This document shows, in pieces, positions 7,716 through 17,900 of a stretch of 50,268 nucleotides of DNA. Where the stretch lies: positions 1-50,268 of the forward strand of contig CAJFOZ010000026.1 in assembly GCA_904397895.1 (NCBI GenBank). The letters run 5' to 3'. Numbering within the stretch: position 1 is the stretch's first letter; each line of letters begins with the position of its first letter. The translations under genes were made by a program, and so were the position numbers. The notes beneath the pieces are model-generated. The model ran no database searches, had not been told where the DNA came from, and saw only the letters and a list, made by a program, of their open reading frames with translations. This stretch comes from an uncultured Clostridia bacterium (GTDB lineage Bacteria > Bacillota > Clostridia > Oscillospirales > Acutalibacteraceae).

Positions 7716-7907
7716 ATGGATGTTCGAGTAGGGGATACTTTGGAGATGAGGAAAAATCATCCCTGCGGCGGGAACTTGTTTTTGGTGCTGCGTTCGGGGA
7801 TGGATTTCCGCATCCGTTGCCAGAAGTGTGGCCGGGAGGTCATGGTACCTCGGGCCAAGGCGGAACGCAATATTAAAAAGGTTATCCGGCCGGAGGACAA
7901 AGGGTAG
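7716..7907 (+). CDS. DUF951 family small zinc-ribbon-like protein
   Basis: This 63-residue protein belongs to the small DUF951 family of Firmicutes, whose role is unknown. It has HPCGGN (Cys17) and RCQKCGREVM (Cys35, Cys38), a pattern suggesting metal or nucleic acid binding, followed by a basic stretch (PRAKAERNIKK). I chose the second ATG, which is 7 nt after AAAGGAG; the ATG at 7710 would be only one base away. It is the first gene of the prfA operon and begins after a promoter with operator-like palindromes. Confidence 0.85.
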   Translation: MDVRVGDTLEMRKNHPCGGNLFLVLRSGMDFRIRCQKCGREVMVPRAKAERNIKKVIRPEDKG

Positions 7908-7957
7908 CGTACCGGCTCGATTGTGTGGTAAGAATAGGATAGGGAGAGGTGCGCAGT

Positions 7958-9034
7958 ATGTTTGAAAAATTGGCCGAAGTGGAAAAGCGGTACGAAGAGA
8001 TCGCAACGAAGCTGTACGATCCAGAGATTGTACAGGACATGGAGCAGTATACAAAGCTGATGCGGGAGCAAAAGCAACTGGAACCGGTAGTGGGGAAATA
8101 TCGGGAATACAAAGCCGCCAAAGCATCTTTTGACGAAGCAAAATCCCTGTTGGATGCCGGTGGGCTGGATAAGGATTTCAAAGAGATGGTGGAAGAGGAA
8201 CTGTCTTCTTCCAAAGAGACGATGGAACGTCTTCAGGAGGATATCAAAGTCCTGCTGCTCCCCAGAGACCCCAACGACGACAAAAACGTCATTGTGGAAA
8301 TCCGCGGCGGGGCGGGCGGTGAAGAAGCGGCCTTGTTTTGCGCGGTTCTGTTCCGGATGTACTCCATGTACGCTGAGACCCATAACTGGAAGGTGGAAGT
8401 GCTGGGCTCCAACGAGACCGAGCTGGGGGGATACAAAGAGATCAGTTTCATGATCTCCGGCGAAGGAGCCTATTCCCGGTTGAAATTTGAAAGCGGTGTC
8501 CATCGTGTACAGCGTGTGCCTGAGACCGAATCCCAGGGACGTATCCATACATCCACCGTCACGGTGGCGGTGCTTCCCGAGGCCGACGAGGTGGAGATTG
8601 ACATTAACCCCACCGACCTGCAAATCGATACCTTCCGTTCCAGCGGGGCCGGCGGACAGCATATCAACAAGACTGAATCGGCCATCCGCATCACCCATCT
8701 GCCCACCGGGTTGGTGGTGGAGTGCCAGGACGAGCGCAGCCAGTATAAGAACAAAGACCGTGCTATGAAGATCCTCCGGGCCCGCCTGTTGGAAGGGGAA
8801 CGGGAGAAGCAGGAGAGCGCCATTGCCGCTGAACGCAAAGCCCAGGTGGGCACCGGCGACCGTTCGGAGCGGATCCGGACCTACAATTATCCACAAAGCC
8901 GCATTACCGACCATCGCATCGGGCTGACCCTTTATCGATTGGAGGCAGTGCTCAACGGTGATTTGGATGAAATCATCGACGCCCTCATCACCGCTGACCG
9001 GGCGGAAAAGCTCAAGGCGTCGGATCAACAGTAA
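7958..9034 (+). CDS. prfA: Peptide chain release factor 1
   Basis: RF1 recognises UAA and UAG in the ribosomal A site and triggers peptide release. The 358-residue protein carries the GGQ motif ([14 protein letters not shown], about residue 232), whose glutamine enters the peptidyl-transferase centre, and the codon-reading tripeptide PET in [13 protein letters not shown] near 188. The PxT form rather than SPF separates RF1 from RF2. The start [12 protein letters not shown] is 8 nt after AGGGAGAGG; a GTG at 7949 would lie inside that site. It follows DUF951 by 50 nt and is probably co-transcribed. Confidence 0.97.
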   Translation: MFEKLAEVEKRYEEIATKLYDPEIVQDMEQYTKLMREQKQLEPVVGKYREYKAAKASFDEAKSLLDAGGLDKDFKEMVEEELSSSKETMERLQEDIKVLLLPRDPNDDKNVIVEIRGGAGGEEAALFCAVLFRMYSMYAETHNWKVEVLGSNETELGGYKEISFMISGEGAYSRLKFESGVHRVQRVPETESQGRIHTSTVTVAVLPEADEVEIDINPTDLQIDTFRSSGAGGQHINKTESAIRITHLPTGLVVECQDERSQYKNKDRAMKILRARLLEGEREKQESAIAAERKAQVGTGDRSERIRTYNYPQSRITDHRIGLTLYRLEAVLNGDLDEIIDALITADRAEKLKASDQQ

Positions 9035-9064
9035 GCTTTAGATCCCAGAAAGAAAGCGGATGTT

Positions 9065-10096
9065 ATGGATAAAACAAAGCACTTAACCATTGAAAAACCG
9101 GATGTGCAGGACAAGGGGATCCAGGGAGCAGCCGCCATCCTGCGGGATGGAGGTTTGGTTGCCATCCCCACTGAGACGGTATACGGCCTGGCGGCCGACG
9201 CCCTCAATCCCCAGGCGGTGGCACGCATCTTTGAAGCAAAGGGACGTCCTTCCGACAATCCCCTCATCGTTCATATCGCTCATCTGGATCATATCACAAA
9301 AGTGGCGCGTACCGTGCCGGAATCGGCCGCTAAACTGGCAAAAGCCTTCTGGCCGGGGCCTCTGACCATGGTACTGCCCAAGGCGGATTGTATCCCGGAC
9401 AAGACGTCAGGAGGGCTGGACACGGTGGGCATCCGGCTGCCCTCCCATCCGGTTGCCCGGGCGGTTATTGAGGCGGCAGGCGTGCCATTGGCAGCGCCGT
9501 CGGCCAATCTGTCGGGATCGCCCAGCCCTACCACCGCCGGCCATGTGCTGGCCGACATGGAGGGTCGGATCGAGGCGGTCTTAGACGGCGGCCCCTGCGG
9601 CGTAGGGGTGGAGTCAACGGTATTGTCCCTAGTAGAGGAACGCCCGCTGTTGCTGCGCCCGGGAGGAGTGACGCCGGAACAAATTGAATCGGTCATCGGC
9701 CCCATCGATATTCATCCAGCCGTCTATCACGCTTTGGAACAAGGGGAAAAGGCGGCGTCTCCCGGTATGAAATACAAGCACTACGCCCCCCACACCAAGG
9801 TAATTGTGGTCAAGGGGGAAAGCCGGGACTTTGCCCGGTACGTCAACAGCAAAGGGGATAAAATAGGGGCCTTGTGTTTTGACGAGGACCTGCCGTACAT
9901 CAAAGTGCCGGCCGTGCCTTACGGCCATGCCGGACGGCCGGACACCCAGGCCCGGGGATTATTTGACGCCCTGAGGCATTTGGATGGCCTAAATGTGGAC
10001 GTGGTGTATGCCCGCTATCCCGACATGGACGGTATGGGACTTGCGGTGTACAACCGCCTGATGCGGGCAGCGGCCTTTGAGGTGGTAGAGCTGTGA
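9065..10096 (+). CDS. ywlC: Threonylcarbamoyl-AMP synthase (Sua5/YwlC type)
   Basis: This enzyme makes threonylcarbamoyl-AMP from threonine, bicarbonate and ATP, the first step toward t6A37 of ANN-decoding tRNAs. The 343-residue protein has the YrdC core over about residues 20-200, with IPTETVYGLAAD, KGRPSDNPLIVHI and APSANLSGSPSPT. A C-terminal Sua5 domain to the end joins by the SPGMKYKHYAP linker, so it is the long Sua5 form rather than the short YrdC form. The ribosome binding site is weak (GAAAGCGGA). It overlaps coaE by 4 nt. Confidence 0.95.
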   Translation: MDKTKHLTIEKPDVQDKGIQGAAAILRDGGLVAIPTETVYGLAADALNPQAVARIFEAKGRPSDNPLIVHIAHLDHITKVARTVPESAAKLAKAFWPGPLTMVLPKADCIPDKTSGGLDTVGIRLPSHPVARAVIEAAGVPLAAPSANLSGSPSPTTAGHVLADMEGRIEAVLDGGPCGVGVESTVLSLVEERPLLLRPGGVTPEQIESVIGPIDIHPAVYHALEQGEKAASPGMKYKHYAPHTKVIVVKGESRDFARYVNSKGDKIGALCFDEDLPYIKVPAVPYGHAGRPDTQARGLFDALRHLDGLNVDVVYARYPDMDGMGLAVYNRLMRAAAFEVVEL

Positions 10097-10704
10097 ATCA
10101 TGTAATTGTAGGGTTAACCGGTCCCACGGGATCGGGGAAAAGCACCATAGCAGCCATGCTGGGTGAGAGAGGGTTTGCCGTGGTGGACGCCGATCAGGTG
10201 GCCCGGGACGTCATGGCGCCGGGGTCACCGGTGCTTGTTCGCCTGAAAGAGGTATTTGGGCCGGACGTTTTGCAGGATGACGGTTCCTTAAACCGGAAGC
10301 AGCTGGCCGCTCTGGCCTTTGCATCCCCTCAAACGGCCCGGAAGCTCAATGATATTACCCATTGGGCTATTTTGGATGAAATGCAGCGGCGCCTCGCTTT
10401 TCTCCAGGACAAAGGGGAGAGACGTATTTTGTTGGACGTGCCCCTTCTGTTTGAAAGCGGGTCGGATCAAATGTGCCACATGACGGCTGCGGTTCTGGCG
10501 TCCAAGGGGATGCGGCTCGACCGGATCATGCAGCGGGACATCCTGACCAGATCCGAGGCGCTCCGCCGCATGGATATCCAGCCGGAGGATGATTTTTATC
10601 GAAAGCGTGCCGACCTTGTTCTGATCAACGAAGGAGACGCCAAAAGTTTGGAATGTCAAGTGGAAGACCTGTGCCGTCGGGTGGAGAGGAGACTTGTGGA
10701 TTGA
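10093..10704 (+). CDS. coaE: Dephospho-CoA kinase
   Basis: CoaE phosphorylates the 3'-hydroxyl of dephospho-CoA, completing coenzyme A synthesis. The 203-residue P-loop kinase shows GLTGPTGSGKST at residues 7-18, the CoA-binding DADQVARDV near 33-41, and the lid region with DVPLLFESG near 116-124. It starts with GTG inside the sua5 stop (GTGA overlap), a translational coupling. Its own stop overlaps the TTG start of the next gene. CoaD is encoded separately at 5.0 kb. Confidence 0.95.
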   Translation: MNHVIVGLTGPTGSGKSTIAAMLGERGFAVVDADQVARDVMAPGSPVLVRLKEVFGPDVLQDDGSLNRKQLAALAFASPQTARKLNDITHWAILDEMQRRLAFLQDKGERRILLDVPLLFESGSDQMCHMTAAVLASKGMRLDRIMQRDILTRSEALRRMDIQPEDDFYRKRADLVLINEGDAKSLECQVEDLCRRVERRLVD

Positions 10705-11264
10705 GACGTTTTTTTGCATGGATTGGGACTCTATTGGTGCTGTCCGTCAGCGTAGCGGGACTTTGGTGGGCCAACGTAGATTTTACTAAAAAGGCCTATC
10801 CCATCCCCTATGCCGACCTAGTGGCTCAATCGGCCCATCAAGCCGATTTGGACGAGGCTTTCGTCTACTCGGTCATGCGGACCGAAAGCCATTTCCGGCC
10901 GGAAATCGAGTCCTATGCAAATGCCATCGGCTTGATGCAGCTTACGCCCGATACCTTTGATTGGGTCCGGTACGTGCTGGGATCCCAGGAGGATTTGTCG
11001 GCTGAGGACTTAAAAACGCCACAGGTCAATATTTATTACGGATGCCAGCTTTTGCGCATCCTTTTGGACGAATTTAAAACGCCGGAGGTCGCCTTGGCAG
11101 CGTACCACGCCGGCCGTGGCAACGTCAACAAATGGCTTGGGGATTCGGCCTATTCGTCGGACGGAAAAAGCTTAGACTACATCCCCATTGAGGATACCAG
11201 GAATTATGTGGATAAAGTGATGCATACTTACAATATATATACCCATTTGTACCAGTGGAAGTAG
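10701..11264 (+). CDS. Membrane-anchored lytic transglycosylase (SLT domain)
   Basis: This enzyme should cleave the MurNAc-GlcNAc bond of peptidoglycan with 1,6-anhydro product formation. The 187-residue protein has one N-terminal membrane anchor (residues about 4-24, FFAWIGTLLVLSVSVAG) and an outward SLT domain. Visible motifs are VMRTESHF with the catalytic glutamate, AIGLMQLTP, and AYHAGRGNVNKWL. I start it at the TTG at 10701, which overlaps the coaE stop as TTGA and lies 9 nt after GAGAGGAG; the longer in-frame extension is inside coaE. The coupling to coaE is recurrent in clostridia, but a functional link is not obvious. Confidence 0.9.
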   Translation: MRRFFAWIGTLLVLSVSVAGLWWANVDFTKKAYPIPYADLVAQSAHQADLDEAFVYSVMRTESHFRPEIESYANAIGLMQLTPDTFDWVRYVLGSQEDLSAEDLKTPQVNIYYGCQLLRILLDEFKTPEVALAAYHAGRGNVNKWLGDSAYSSDGKSLDYIPIEDTRNYVDKVMHTYNIYTHLYQWK

Positions 11265-11298
11265 ATAAATGCTAAATTGACACAAGGAGGTCTTTATC

Positions 11299-12711
11299 AT
11301 GAGCGAAGAAACCAAAACCCAAGCCCAGCTGCTCCAGGAGAAGCTGGCTTTAAAGCGCAAGAATTTGGGCCAGGAATTGCCTGATTCCACCATCAGTGAG
11401 GCCGACGCTTACTGCCAACAGTATAAGTGCTTTTTGGACAACGCCAAAACCGAGCGGGAAGCAGTGGATACCATCGAGCGAATGGCCAAAGACAAAGGTT
11501 TTGTCCCCTTTGAAGAGGGGAAACAGTATCAGCCTGGCGATCGTGTGTACTATGTAAATCGCCGCAAGGCCGTTATTTTGGCAGTGATGGGCAAGCGTTC
11601 CTTGAAGGAAGGTGTGCGCATCGCGGCGGCCCATATCGATTCCCCCCGCCTGGACCTCAAACCCAATCCCCTGTATGAGGACGGCGAGATGGCCCTTTTT
11701 AAGACCCATTATTACGGCGGAATCAAAAAGTACCAATGGACGGCTATGCCCTTGTCCCTCCACGGCCGCATCGTGCTGAAGGACGGCAAATTTGTGGATG
11801 TAAAGTTGGGCGAGGACGAAGGAGATCCTGTATTTTGCGTCACCGACCTGCTGCCCCATTTGGCAAACGAACAGATGAAACGCACCTTGAATGAAGGCAT
11901 CAAGGGGGAGGAGCTCAATATCTTGGTGGGATCCCGCCCCTTTAAGGACGACAAGGCTTCTGAATTGTGCAAACTCAATATCCTGCGCCTGCTCAACGAA
12001 AAATACGGCATGACCGAAGAGGACTTCCTCTCAGCTGAATTGGAGCTGGTCCCGACCTATAAAGCCAAGGATGTGGGCTTTGACCGCAGCCTCATCGGCT
12101 CCTACGGGCAGGACGACCGGGTATGTGCCTACACCGCCCTCACTGCCACATTGGAGTGCGAGCATCCGGAGTATACCGCCGTCACAGTGCTGACCGACAA
12201 AGAGGAAATCGGTTCGGACGGCAATACCGGCCTCAATTCCGCCTATATGAAGTATTTTATCCAGTCTTTGGCAGACGCTGAGGGTGTGCCTTATTACCAG
12301 GTGCTGAGCCATTCCCAGTGCCTGTCGGCCGACGTCAACGCCGCCTTTGATCCCACTTGGCCAGACGTCATGGATCCCCGCAACTGCGCCAAGATCAACT
12401 ATGGCGTGGTGGTTACCAAGTACACCGGAGCCCGGGGGAAATCCGGGACATCCGACGCCTCGGCTGAATTTGTCGGCCAGGTACGGCGTTTGTTTGACCA
12501 GAAGGGCGTCAAGTGGCAGACTGGCGAGCTTGGCAAAGTGGATGCCGGCGGCGGCGGGACGGTTGCCATGTTTATCGCGGCCCTCAACGTGGACGTTGTG
12601 GACGTGGGCGTGCCGGTTTTGTCTATGCATGCACCCTTTGAAGTGGTGTCAAAAATCGACGTCTATATGGCTCACAACGCCTTCAGCGCCTTTTTTGCCG
12701 ACGGCCAATGA
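11299..12711 (+). CDS. M18 family zinc aminopeptidase
   Basis: M18 enzymes are cytoplasmic dizinc aminopeptidases forming large tetrahedral assemblies, often preferring acidic or aliphatic N-terminal residues. The 470-residue protein has AAHIDSPRLDLKP (metal ligand His, near residue 112), the bridging aspartate in YGQDDRVCAYT near 273, DKEEIGSDGNTG with the catalytic glutamate, and the C-terminal ligand His in LSMHAPFEV. An AGGAGG site lies before the ATG. It is 35 nt after the transglycosylase gene, so possibly the last gene of the prfA unit, and is followed by a hairpin terminator. Confidence 0.93.
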   Translation: MSEETKTQAQLLQEKLALKRKNLGQELPDSTISEADAYCQQYKCFLDNAKTEREAVDTIERMAKDKGFVPFEEGKQYQPGDRVYYVNRRKAVILAVMGKRSLKEGVRIAAAHIDSPRLDLKPNPLYEDGEMALFKTHYYGGIKKYQWTAMPLSLHGRIVLKDGKFVDVKLGEDEGDPVFCVTDLLPHLANEQMKRTLNEGIKGEELNILVGSRPFKDDKASELCKLNILRLLNEKYGMTEEDFLSAELELVPTYKAKDVGFDRSLIGSYGQDDRVCAYTALTATLECEHPEYTAVTVLTDKEEIGSDGNTGLNSAYMKYFIQSLADAEGVPYYQVLSHSQCLSADVNAAFDPTWPDVMDPRNCAKINYGVVVTKYTGARGKSGTSDASAEFVGQVRRLFDQKGVKWQTGELGKVDAGGGGTVAMFIAALNVDVVDVGVPVLSMHAPFEVVSKIDVYMAHNAFSAFFADGQ

Positions 12712-12727
12712 GGTTTCTTGACGGATG

Positions 12728-12754
12728 AAGGGGAAAAGTGACGCTTTTCCCCTT
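12728..12754 (+). terminator. Terminator after the M18 peptidase gene
   Basis: AAGGGGAAAAG (12728-12738) and CTTTTCCCCTT (12744-12754) form a perfect 11-bp stem with a 5-nt loop. The U tract is short, and the stem overlaps the rpsB -35 box by two bases. Confidence 0.8.
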
Positions 12755-12781
12755 GCAATTGGAAAAGTTACGTGGTATAAT
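12753..12781 (+). promoter_or_regulatory. rpsB promoter
   Basis: TTGCAA (12753-12758) and TATAAT (12776-12781) are 17 nt apart, with an extended TGG before the -10. The expected RNA start is near 12788. Confidence 0.85.
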
Positions 12782-12787
12782 AATCCG

Positions 12788-12900
12788 GCAAAATACCAGA
12801 ACACACGCAGGGCTGTTTGACGCGCTGGTGCTTTTCGTTTGAAAGGTGCGCGGCAGTGGAGAGGCTTTGCGGAGGTAACAACCAAAGGAGGATTTTTTCA
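12788..12900 (+). promoter_or_regulatory. rpsB 5' leader, possibly structured
   Basis: About 110 nt of leader precede rpsB. An outer CTG/CAG pair (12813-12815, 12854-12856) encloses GCGC/GCGC and CTTT/AAAG pairs with a short loop, which could fold into a long imperfect hairpin. Ribosomal protein S2 represses its own mRNA in other bacteria, so an autoregulatory element is plausible but unproven here. Confidence 0.4.
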
Positions 12901-13638
12901 ATGGCAGTTGTATCTATGAAACAGCTTCTCGAAGCAGGTGTCCATTTCGGCCACCAGACCCGTCGCTGGAACCCCAAGATGGCTCCCTATATCTTCACCG
13001 AGCGCAACGGTATCTACATTATCGATTTGCAGAAGACCGTCCGCAAGCTGGAGGAAGCTTATATGTTCGTCCGCGAACTGGCTGAAAACGGGGAAACCAT
13101 CCTGTTTGTCGGCACCAAAAAGCAGGCTCAGGAATCCATCCGCGACGAAGCCCTGCGTGCCGGCGTCCATTATGTCAACGCCCGCTGGCTGGGCGGTATG
13201 CTCACCAACTTCCGCACCATTCGTCAGCGTATCGACCGTTTGGCCCAGCTGCGCCGCATGGAAGAGGACGGTACTTTTGACGCTCTCCCCAAAAAGGAAG
13301 TCATTAAGCTCAACCTGGAAATTGAACGTCTGGAGAAATTCCTCGGCGGCATCAAAGAAATGAAAAAGCTGCCCGGCGCTCTATTTGTGGTTGATCCTAG
13401 AAAAGAGAAGATTGCTGTTTCTGAAGCCAAGAAATTGGGTATCCCGGTGGTGGCTATTGTCGATACCAACTGTGATCCCGATGAGATCGACTATGTTATC
13501 CCCGGCAATGACGACGCCATCCGCGCTGTCAAGCTGATCTCCGCTACCATGGCCAACGCTTACCTGGAAGGCAAGCAGGGCGAACAAGATGCGGCAGAAG
13601 AAGCTGAAGCTGAGGAAGAAGCTCCCGCTGCGGAATAA
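12901..13638 (+). CDS. rpsB: 30S ribosomal protein S2
   Basis: S2 is a late-assembling small-subunit protein near the mRNA exit region and is needed for S1 binding. The 245-residue protein has the signature stretches [19 protein letters not shown] and [18 protein letters not shown], plus [16 protein letters not shown]. It ends in an acidic Glu/Ala-rich tail (from about residue 225). AAAGGAGG lies 10 nt before the ATG. It heads the classical rpsB-tsf pair, but a strong hairpin with a T run separates it from tsf here. Confidence 0.98.
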   Translation: MAVVSMKQLLEAGVHFGHQTRRWNPKMAPYIFTERNGIYIIDLQKTVRKLEEAYMFVRELAENGETILFVGTKKQAQESIRDEALRAGVHYVNARWLGGMLTNFRTIRQRIDRLAQLRRMEEDGTFDALPKKEVIKLNLEIERLEKFLGGIKEMKKLPGALFVVDPRKEKIAVSEAKKLGIPVVAIVDTNCDPDEIDYVIPGNDDAIRAVKLISATMANAYLEGKQGEQDAAEEAEAEEEAPAAE

Positions 13639-13650
13639 GATTTGTAGGTG

Positions 13651-13686
13651 AAATGCCCGCGCCTTCAAAAGCACGGGCATTTTTTT
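13651..13686 (+). terminator. Intrinsic terminator between rpsB and tsf
   Basis: AAATGCCCG (13651-13659) pairs with CGGGCATTT (13674-13682) across a 14-nt loop, followed by a T run. It should lower read-through into tsf, giving more S2 than EF-Ts mRNA, or act as an attenuator. Confidence 0.88.
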
Positions 13687-13724
13687 AGAAACTATACTGA
13701 TACAGGATATGGAGGAATAGAAGT

Positions 13725-14651
13725 ATGGCTTTTACTGCCAAGGATGTAGCCGCTCTGCGTGAGAAGACCGGCTGTGGTATGATGGACTGCAAAAAGGCGC
13801 TGACCGCTTCGGAAGGTGATATGGAGAAGGCTCTCGAATTCCTGCGCGAAAAGGGCTTGGCCGCTGCAGCTAAGAAATCCGGCCGTATTGCCGCTGAGGG
13901 CATTGTATATGCCACTGTGGATCAGTCCAAAAAGGCTGGCGTAGTAATCGAAGTCAACTCTGAGACCGACTTTGTCGGTAAGAATGCTGAATTCCAGGCT
14001 TTTGTTGCCAAATTGGCCGAGACCGTTATCGACCAGAACCCGGCTGATGTGGAGGCTCTAATGGGGCTGAAACCCGCTGGTTCCAATGAGACCGTGGAAG
14101 AAATGCTGCGTGAGAAGATCCTCACCATCGGTGAGAACATCAAGATCCGTCGTTTTGCCCGCCAGGAAGGCGACGTCGCTACTTATATCCATGGCGGCGG
14201 CCGCATCGGTGTTATGGTCAATTTCGAGGCGCAGAATGTTGATACTTCCGACGGGAAGTTCGCAGAGATGGCAAAGGACGTCTGCATGCAGATCGCCGCT
14301 CTCAACGCCACCTACATTGACCGCGACTCTGTGGCTCCTGAGGTCATTGAGAAAGAGCGTGAGATCCTCATCGCCCAGATTAAGAACGATGAAAAGAATG
14401 CCAAGAAGCCTGAAAATATCATCAAGAAGATGGTGGATGGCCGTATCGGCAAATTCTATGAGAACAACTGCTTGATTGATCAGGCATTTGTAAAGGACAG
14501 CGCTATGACCGTTGGCCAGTACATTGATAAGGTCGCTAAGGAATTGGGCGGCGTAATCAGGGTGAAGGAAATGGTGCGCTTCGAGAAGGGCGAAGGCCTC
14601 CAGAAGCGTGAAGACAACTTCGCTGATGAAGTTGCCAGCATGATGAAATAA
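13725..14651 (+). CDS. tsf: Elongation factor Ts
   Basis: EF-Ts is the guanine nucleotide exchange factor that recycles EF-Tu. The 308-residue protein begins with the N-terminal module (VAALREKTGCGMMDCKKAL), continues with EVNSETDFVGKNAEF in the core subdomain that contacts EF-Tu, and ends in a helical C-terminal part. GGAGGAA precedes the ATG. Any transcript must cross the upstream terminator or begin at an unseen promoter near 13685-13710. It is followed by a very strong terminator, unusual because pyrH normally comes next. Confidence 0.98.
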   Translation: MAFTAKDVAALREKTGCGMMDCKKALTASEGDMEKALEFLREKGLAAAAKKSGRIAAEGIVYATVDQSKKAGVVIEVNSETDFVGKNAEFQAFVAKLAETVIDQNPADVEALMGLKPAGSNETVEEMLREKILTIGENIKIRRFARQEGDVATYIHGGGRIGVMVNFEAQNVDTSDGKFAEMAKDVCMQIAALNATYIDRDSVAPEVIEKEREILIAQIKNDEKNAKKPENIIKKMVDGRIGKFYENNCLIDQAFVKDSAMTVGQYIDKVAKELGGVIRVKEMVRFEKGEGLQKREDNFADEVASMMK

Positions 14652-14720
14652 AAAAGATAAGATGCATCTTTATAATGCATAGCAGTAAAAAAATCCTGCT
14701 GTAAACGGGCAGGGTTTACG

Positions 14721-14766
14721 AAAGAAAGGGTTTATCTCCTGAATAGGAGATAAACCCTTTCTTTTT
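14721..14766 (+). terminator. Strong tsf terminator
   Basis: A perfect 20-bp stem (14721-14740 with 14745-14764) closes a GAAT loop and runs into T residues. A smaller GTAAAC/GTTTAC hairpin (14701-14719) precedes it. The 347-bp gap from tsf to the GH92 gene holds this terminator, an extremely AT-rich stretch (14767-14928) with no gene I can support, and the GH92 promoter. Confidence 0.95.
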
Positions 14767-14928
14767 ATTCTGATTATTAGAGCAAAAAGCTATTAAATGA
14801 GATATTACAGCACAGAAAAATGATATAAATTCACTAAACAATCGTACTGATTATAAATTTGGTTTAAATTTAATTAAAAAATAGCATAAATAACAATAAA
14901 ATTTTTATATATTTATATATAATTAATA

Positions 14929-14957
14929 TTGAAATAAAAAAATAAATATTTTATAAT
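14929..14957 (+). promoter_or_regulatory. GH92 gene promoter within an inverted repeat
   Basis: TTGAAA (14929-14934) and TATAAT (14952-14957) are 17 nt apart. A perfect 14-bp inverted repeat (14936-14949 and 14967-14980) brackets the -10 box. A ribosome binding site AGGATGGTG follows at 14983-14991. Confidence 0.7.
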
Positions 14958-14998
14958 ATTAATAATATATTTATTTTTTTACAGGATGGTGATAAGAG

Positions 14999-17900
14999 AT
15001 GAAAATGAAAAAGACTGTAGCCATGCTTTTGAGTGTATTGATGACATCGAGTGTGGTTACAGGATCAATCCCAATGGTCTCAGCGGCAGAGCCGGACGAC
15101 GACATCAGTTTTCATACGTCGTTTGAAATAGACGAGCCGCTGGCACATGTCAACACAGTGGAAAAAGGACAGGACGGTTTGCCGGTTACCTCTCATGTGA
15201 TTCCAGGTGAGATTGGCGATGATCCTATTTCCGGGGAATACATAGGGAAGTTTACCGGGATCAATGGTCCGGAAGCCGCCAATTATGACGATGTCATTGA
15301 AAACTTAACCGACTGTGATCCCGCCAGCAGTTACTTGACCAACACAAGTACGCCGGAACTTTTCTTTGATCTGGAAAGTCCGGTAGTGGTACGTACTTAC
15401 GCGATGACGTCCTCTGAAAATGGACAGGAAAACGATCCTGTGGCATGGACCTTGTCTGGATCCAACGACAAAGACGTTTGGACAGAGCTGGATACTAGGA
15501 CCTATCAATTTAACGAGCGGGGAGAAAGAGCGTCCTTTTCCATTGAAAATGACACGGCGTTTCAATATTACCGTCTGACGGTTACAGAAAATGGAGGAGC
15601 TGACTCCACTAGCATTGCGGAATTTGCCTTGGGCGATCCCCAGAATCCTCTACCCGAACAGAAGGACGGCATGTTGAGCATCCCGACGGGCGGCCCGATC
15701 CCCATTGCAGAAGGGGATCCCATCCGGGGCTGGACAGGGGTTCGGGCGTTCCAGATTTCGGGAGTCCACCAAGGTTCGGAAGAGGCATACAGCCAAAATG
15801 TTGTTTACGATAATCTTTCCATTCCGGTCAACGAGGATACCCGGCTTTCCTACCTGGTATTCCCGCAGTGGGATGGGGATGACTATGCATACGATTATGA
15901 TTACACAAGCTCTTATGTAGCAGTGGATCTTCATTTTACAGACGGAACCTATTTAAGCCAGCTGAATGCCGTGGACCAATATGGCAATCGGGTGGAAGCT
16001 GCTGCCCAGGGTGAGTCCAAATATTTGTGCTCCCGTCAGTGGAACCACGTGTATTCCGACATCGGCGATGTAGCGAATGGTAAGACAATTGACCGCATTT
16101 TGATCTCTTATCACAATCCTTCCAACCCGAAGGATACCGATGCTCCTTTCCGCGCCTATTTTGACGACATCAGCATCAAGACGGTAAAACCCACGGAATA
16201 CGATCATCTTTCCGATTACGTCAATATTTTGCGCGGAACAAACGACAGCGAAGAACTGTCCCGAGGGCTGACCGCCCCGTTTGTCACCATGCCCCATGGC
16301 TTTAACTTCTGGGCTCCGGCCAACGACACGGGCAAATACATCTATCGATATCAGACAGCTCCTCAAAATCGGTTTAAATATTTGACCGTCAGCCATGTTG
16401 CCAGCTATTGGATCGGCGACCGCGGCACCTATGAATTCATGGCCAATACATCCCTGGATATGATGAACAGAGAATTCGTTGGTTTAGATGAGCTGGCTTC
16501 GGACTTTTCCCATGAAAATGAGATCGCCAAGGCGCATTACTACAGCGTATCCTTTGACGAGGGTTCGCCTGCGGCAGGTGCTCGTTTGGAAGTTACTCCT
16601 ACCGAGCATGCTGCTGTCATACGTTTCACCTTTGACAAGGATTCCCCCTACCGCAATGTAGTGTTAAGCAACACCCGCGGCGGCTGGGAAAATCAATTAG
16701 GTCCTAATAGTTTGGAATTTGACGGCAAGACCTTCCACGCGACATCCAACAACAGAAACAACGGCATGAATACTATGTATATTTATGGCGAGTTTGATGT
16801 GGAAGGACAAACGAAAGTCACGAATGACCCGACATGGGCTGAGATTAAGCAGGGCGTCGTTTCGTTCCCGGAAGGCACCGAGCAGGTCACTTTAAAAGTA
16901 GCCACATCCTTTATCAGCCCAGAGCAGGCAGAGAAAAATCTGGCTTTGGAAATTTCAGAGGATGACACATTTGATACCGTCTACCAGCGAGCCCAGAAGG
17001 TGTGGGACGACAGATTGTCCACCATTGAAGTGGAAGGCGCGACCGAAGAGCAGAAGGTTACGCTGTATTCCAATCTGTATCGGTTGTATTCCTATCCCAA
17101 CCTTTATTCGGAAAACACCGGCACAAAAGAAGAGCCGCATATGCAGTACATGAGCCCCTATGGCGAAAATGGTGCCGTAATCGATGGCGTGTACGATGAG
17201 AATCATAAACCTGAGGTCAAAGACGGTGTTATGTACACCACCAACGGCTTCTGGGATACCTATCGCACCGCGTGGGCCGCTTATGAATTGTTTGATCCCG
17301 AAGACGCCAGTCAGCTTCTGGACGGAATGGTGCAGCATTACAAAGACACCGGATGGATGCCTCGTTGGGTTTGCCCTGGAGGAAGAAACTCCATGGTGGG
17401 CACCAGTTCCGACGTTATCTTTGGCGACGCCCTCTTAAGAGGGATGGAGTTTGATTATCAGAACGCCTATGACTCTGCATTGCGTAACGGTTTAACTCTC
17501 GCAGTTCCAGGAACTCCGGGATGTGGACGCGATGATTTTAACCGCGCTATGTTCTATGGTTACAATGGAAGAGAGGATAATGACAAGTCTGTTTCCTGGT
17601 CCATGGAAGAGTATATCAACGACGCAGGCGTGGCCAAGATGGCCAAAGCCATGATGGATCAGATGGAAGACAAGGACAGCGCAGAGTATCAGAAGCTCAA
17701 CGATGAGTATCAGTATTTCAACAACCGCGCTTTGTACTATACCCTTCTCTTCAACCCCAAGGATGGCGGATGGTTCTATCCCAAGAACTATGACGGCACA
17801 TGGCAAGAATACGACGAAGTGTACGATCCGAAGGCATGGGGAAATGGCTACACAGAAACCAATGGATGGAACTCGGCCTTCTTTGCGCCCCAGGATGCAC

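Noticed and set aside
7757-9028. Long open frame opposite prfA
   Set aside because: It is a shadow of the GC-rich prfA coding strand. It lacks a plausible ribosome binding site and resembles no family.
14767-14928. AT-rich stretch as a possible replication origin or unwinding element
   Set aside because: No DnaA-box cluster or origin-associated gene was seen; it looks like the upstream part of an AT-rich promoter region.
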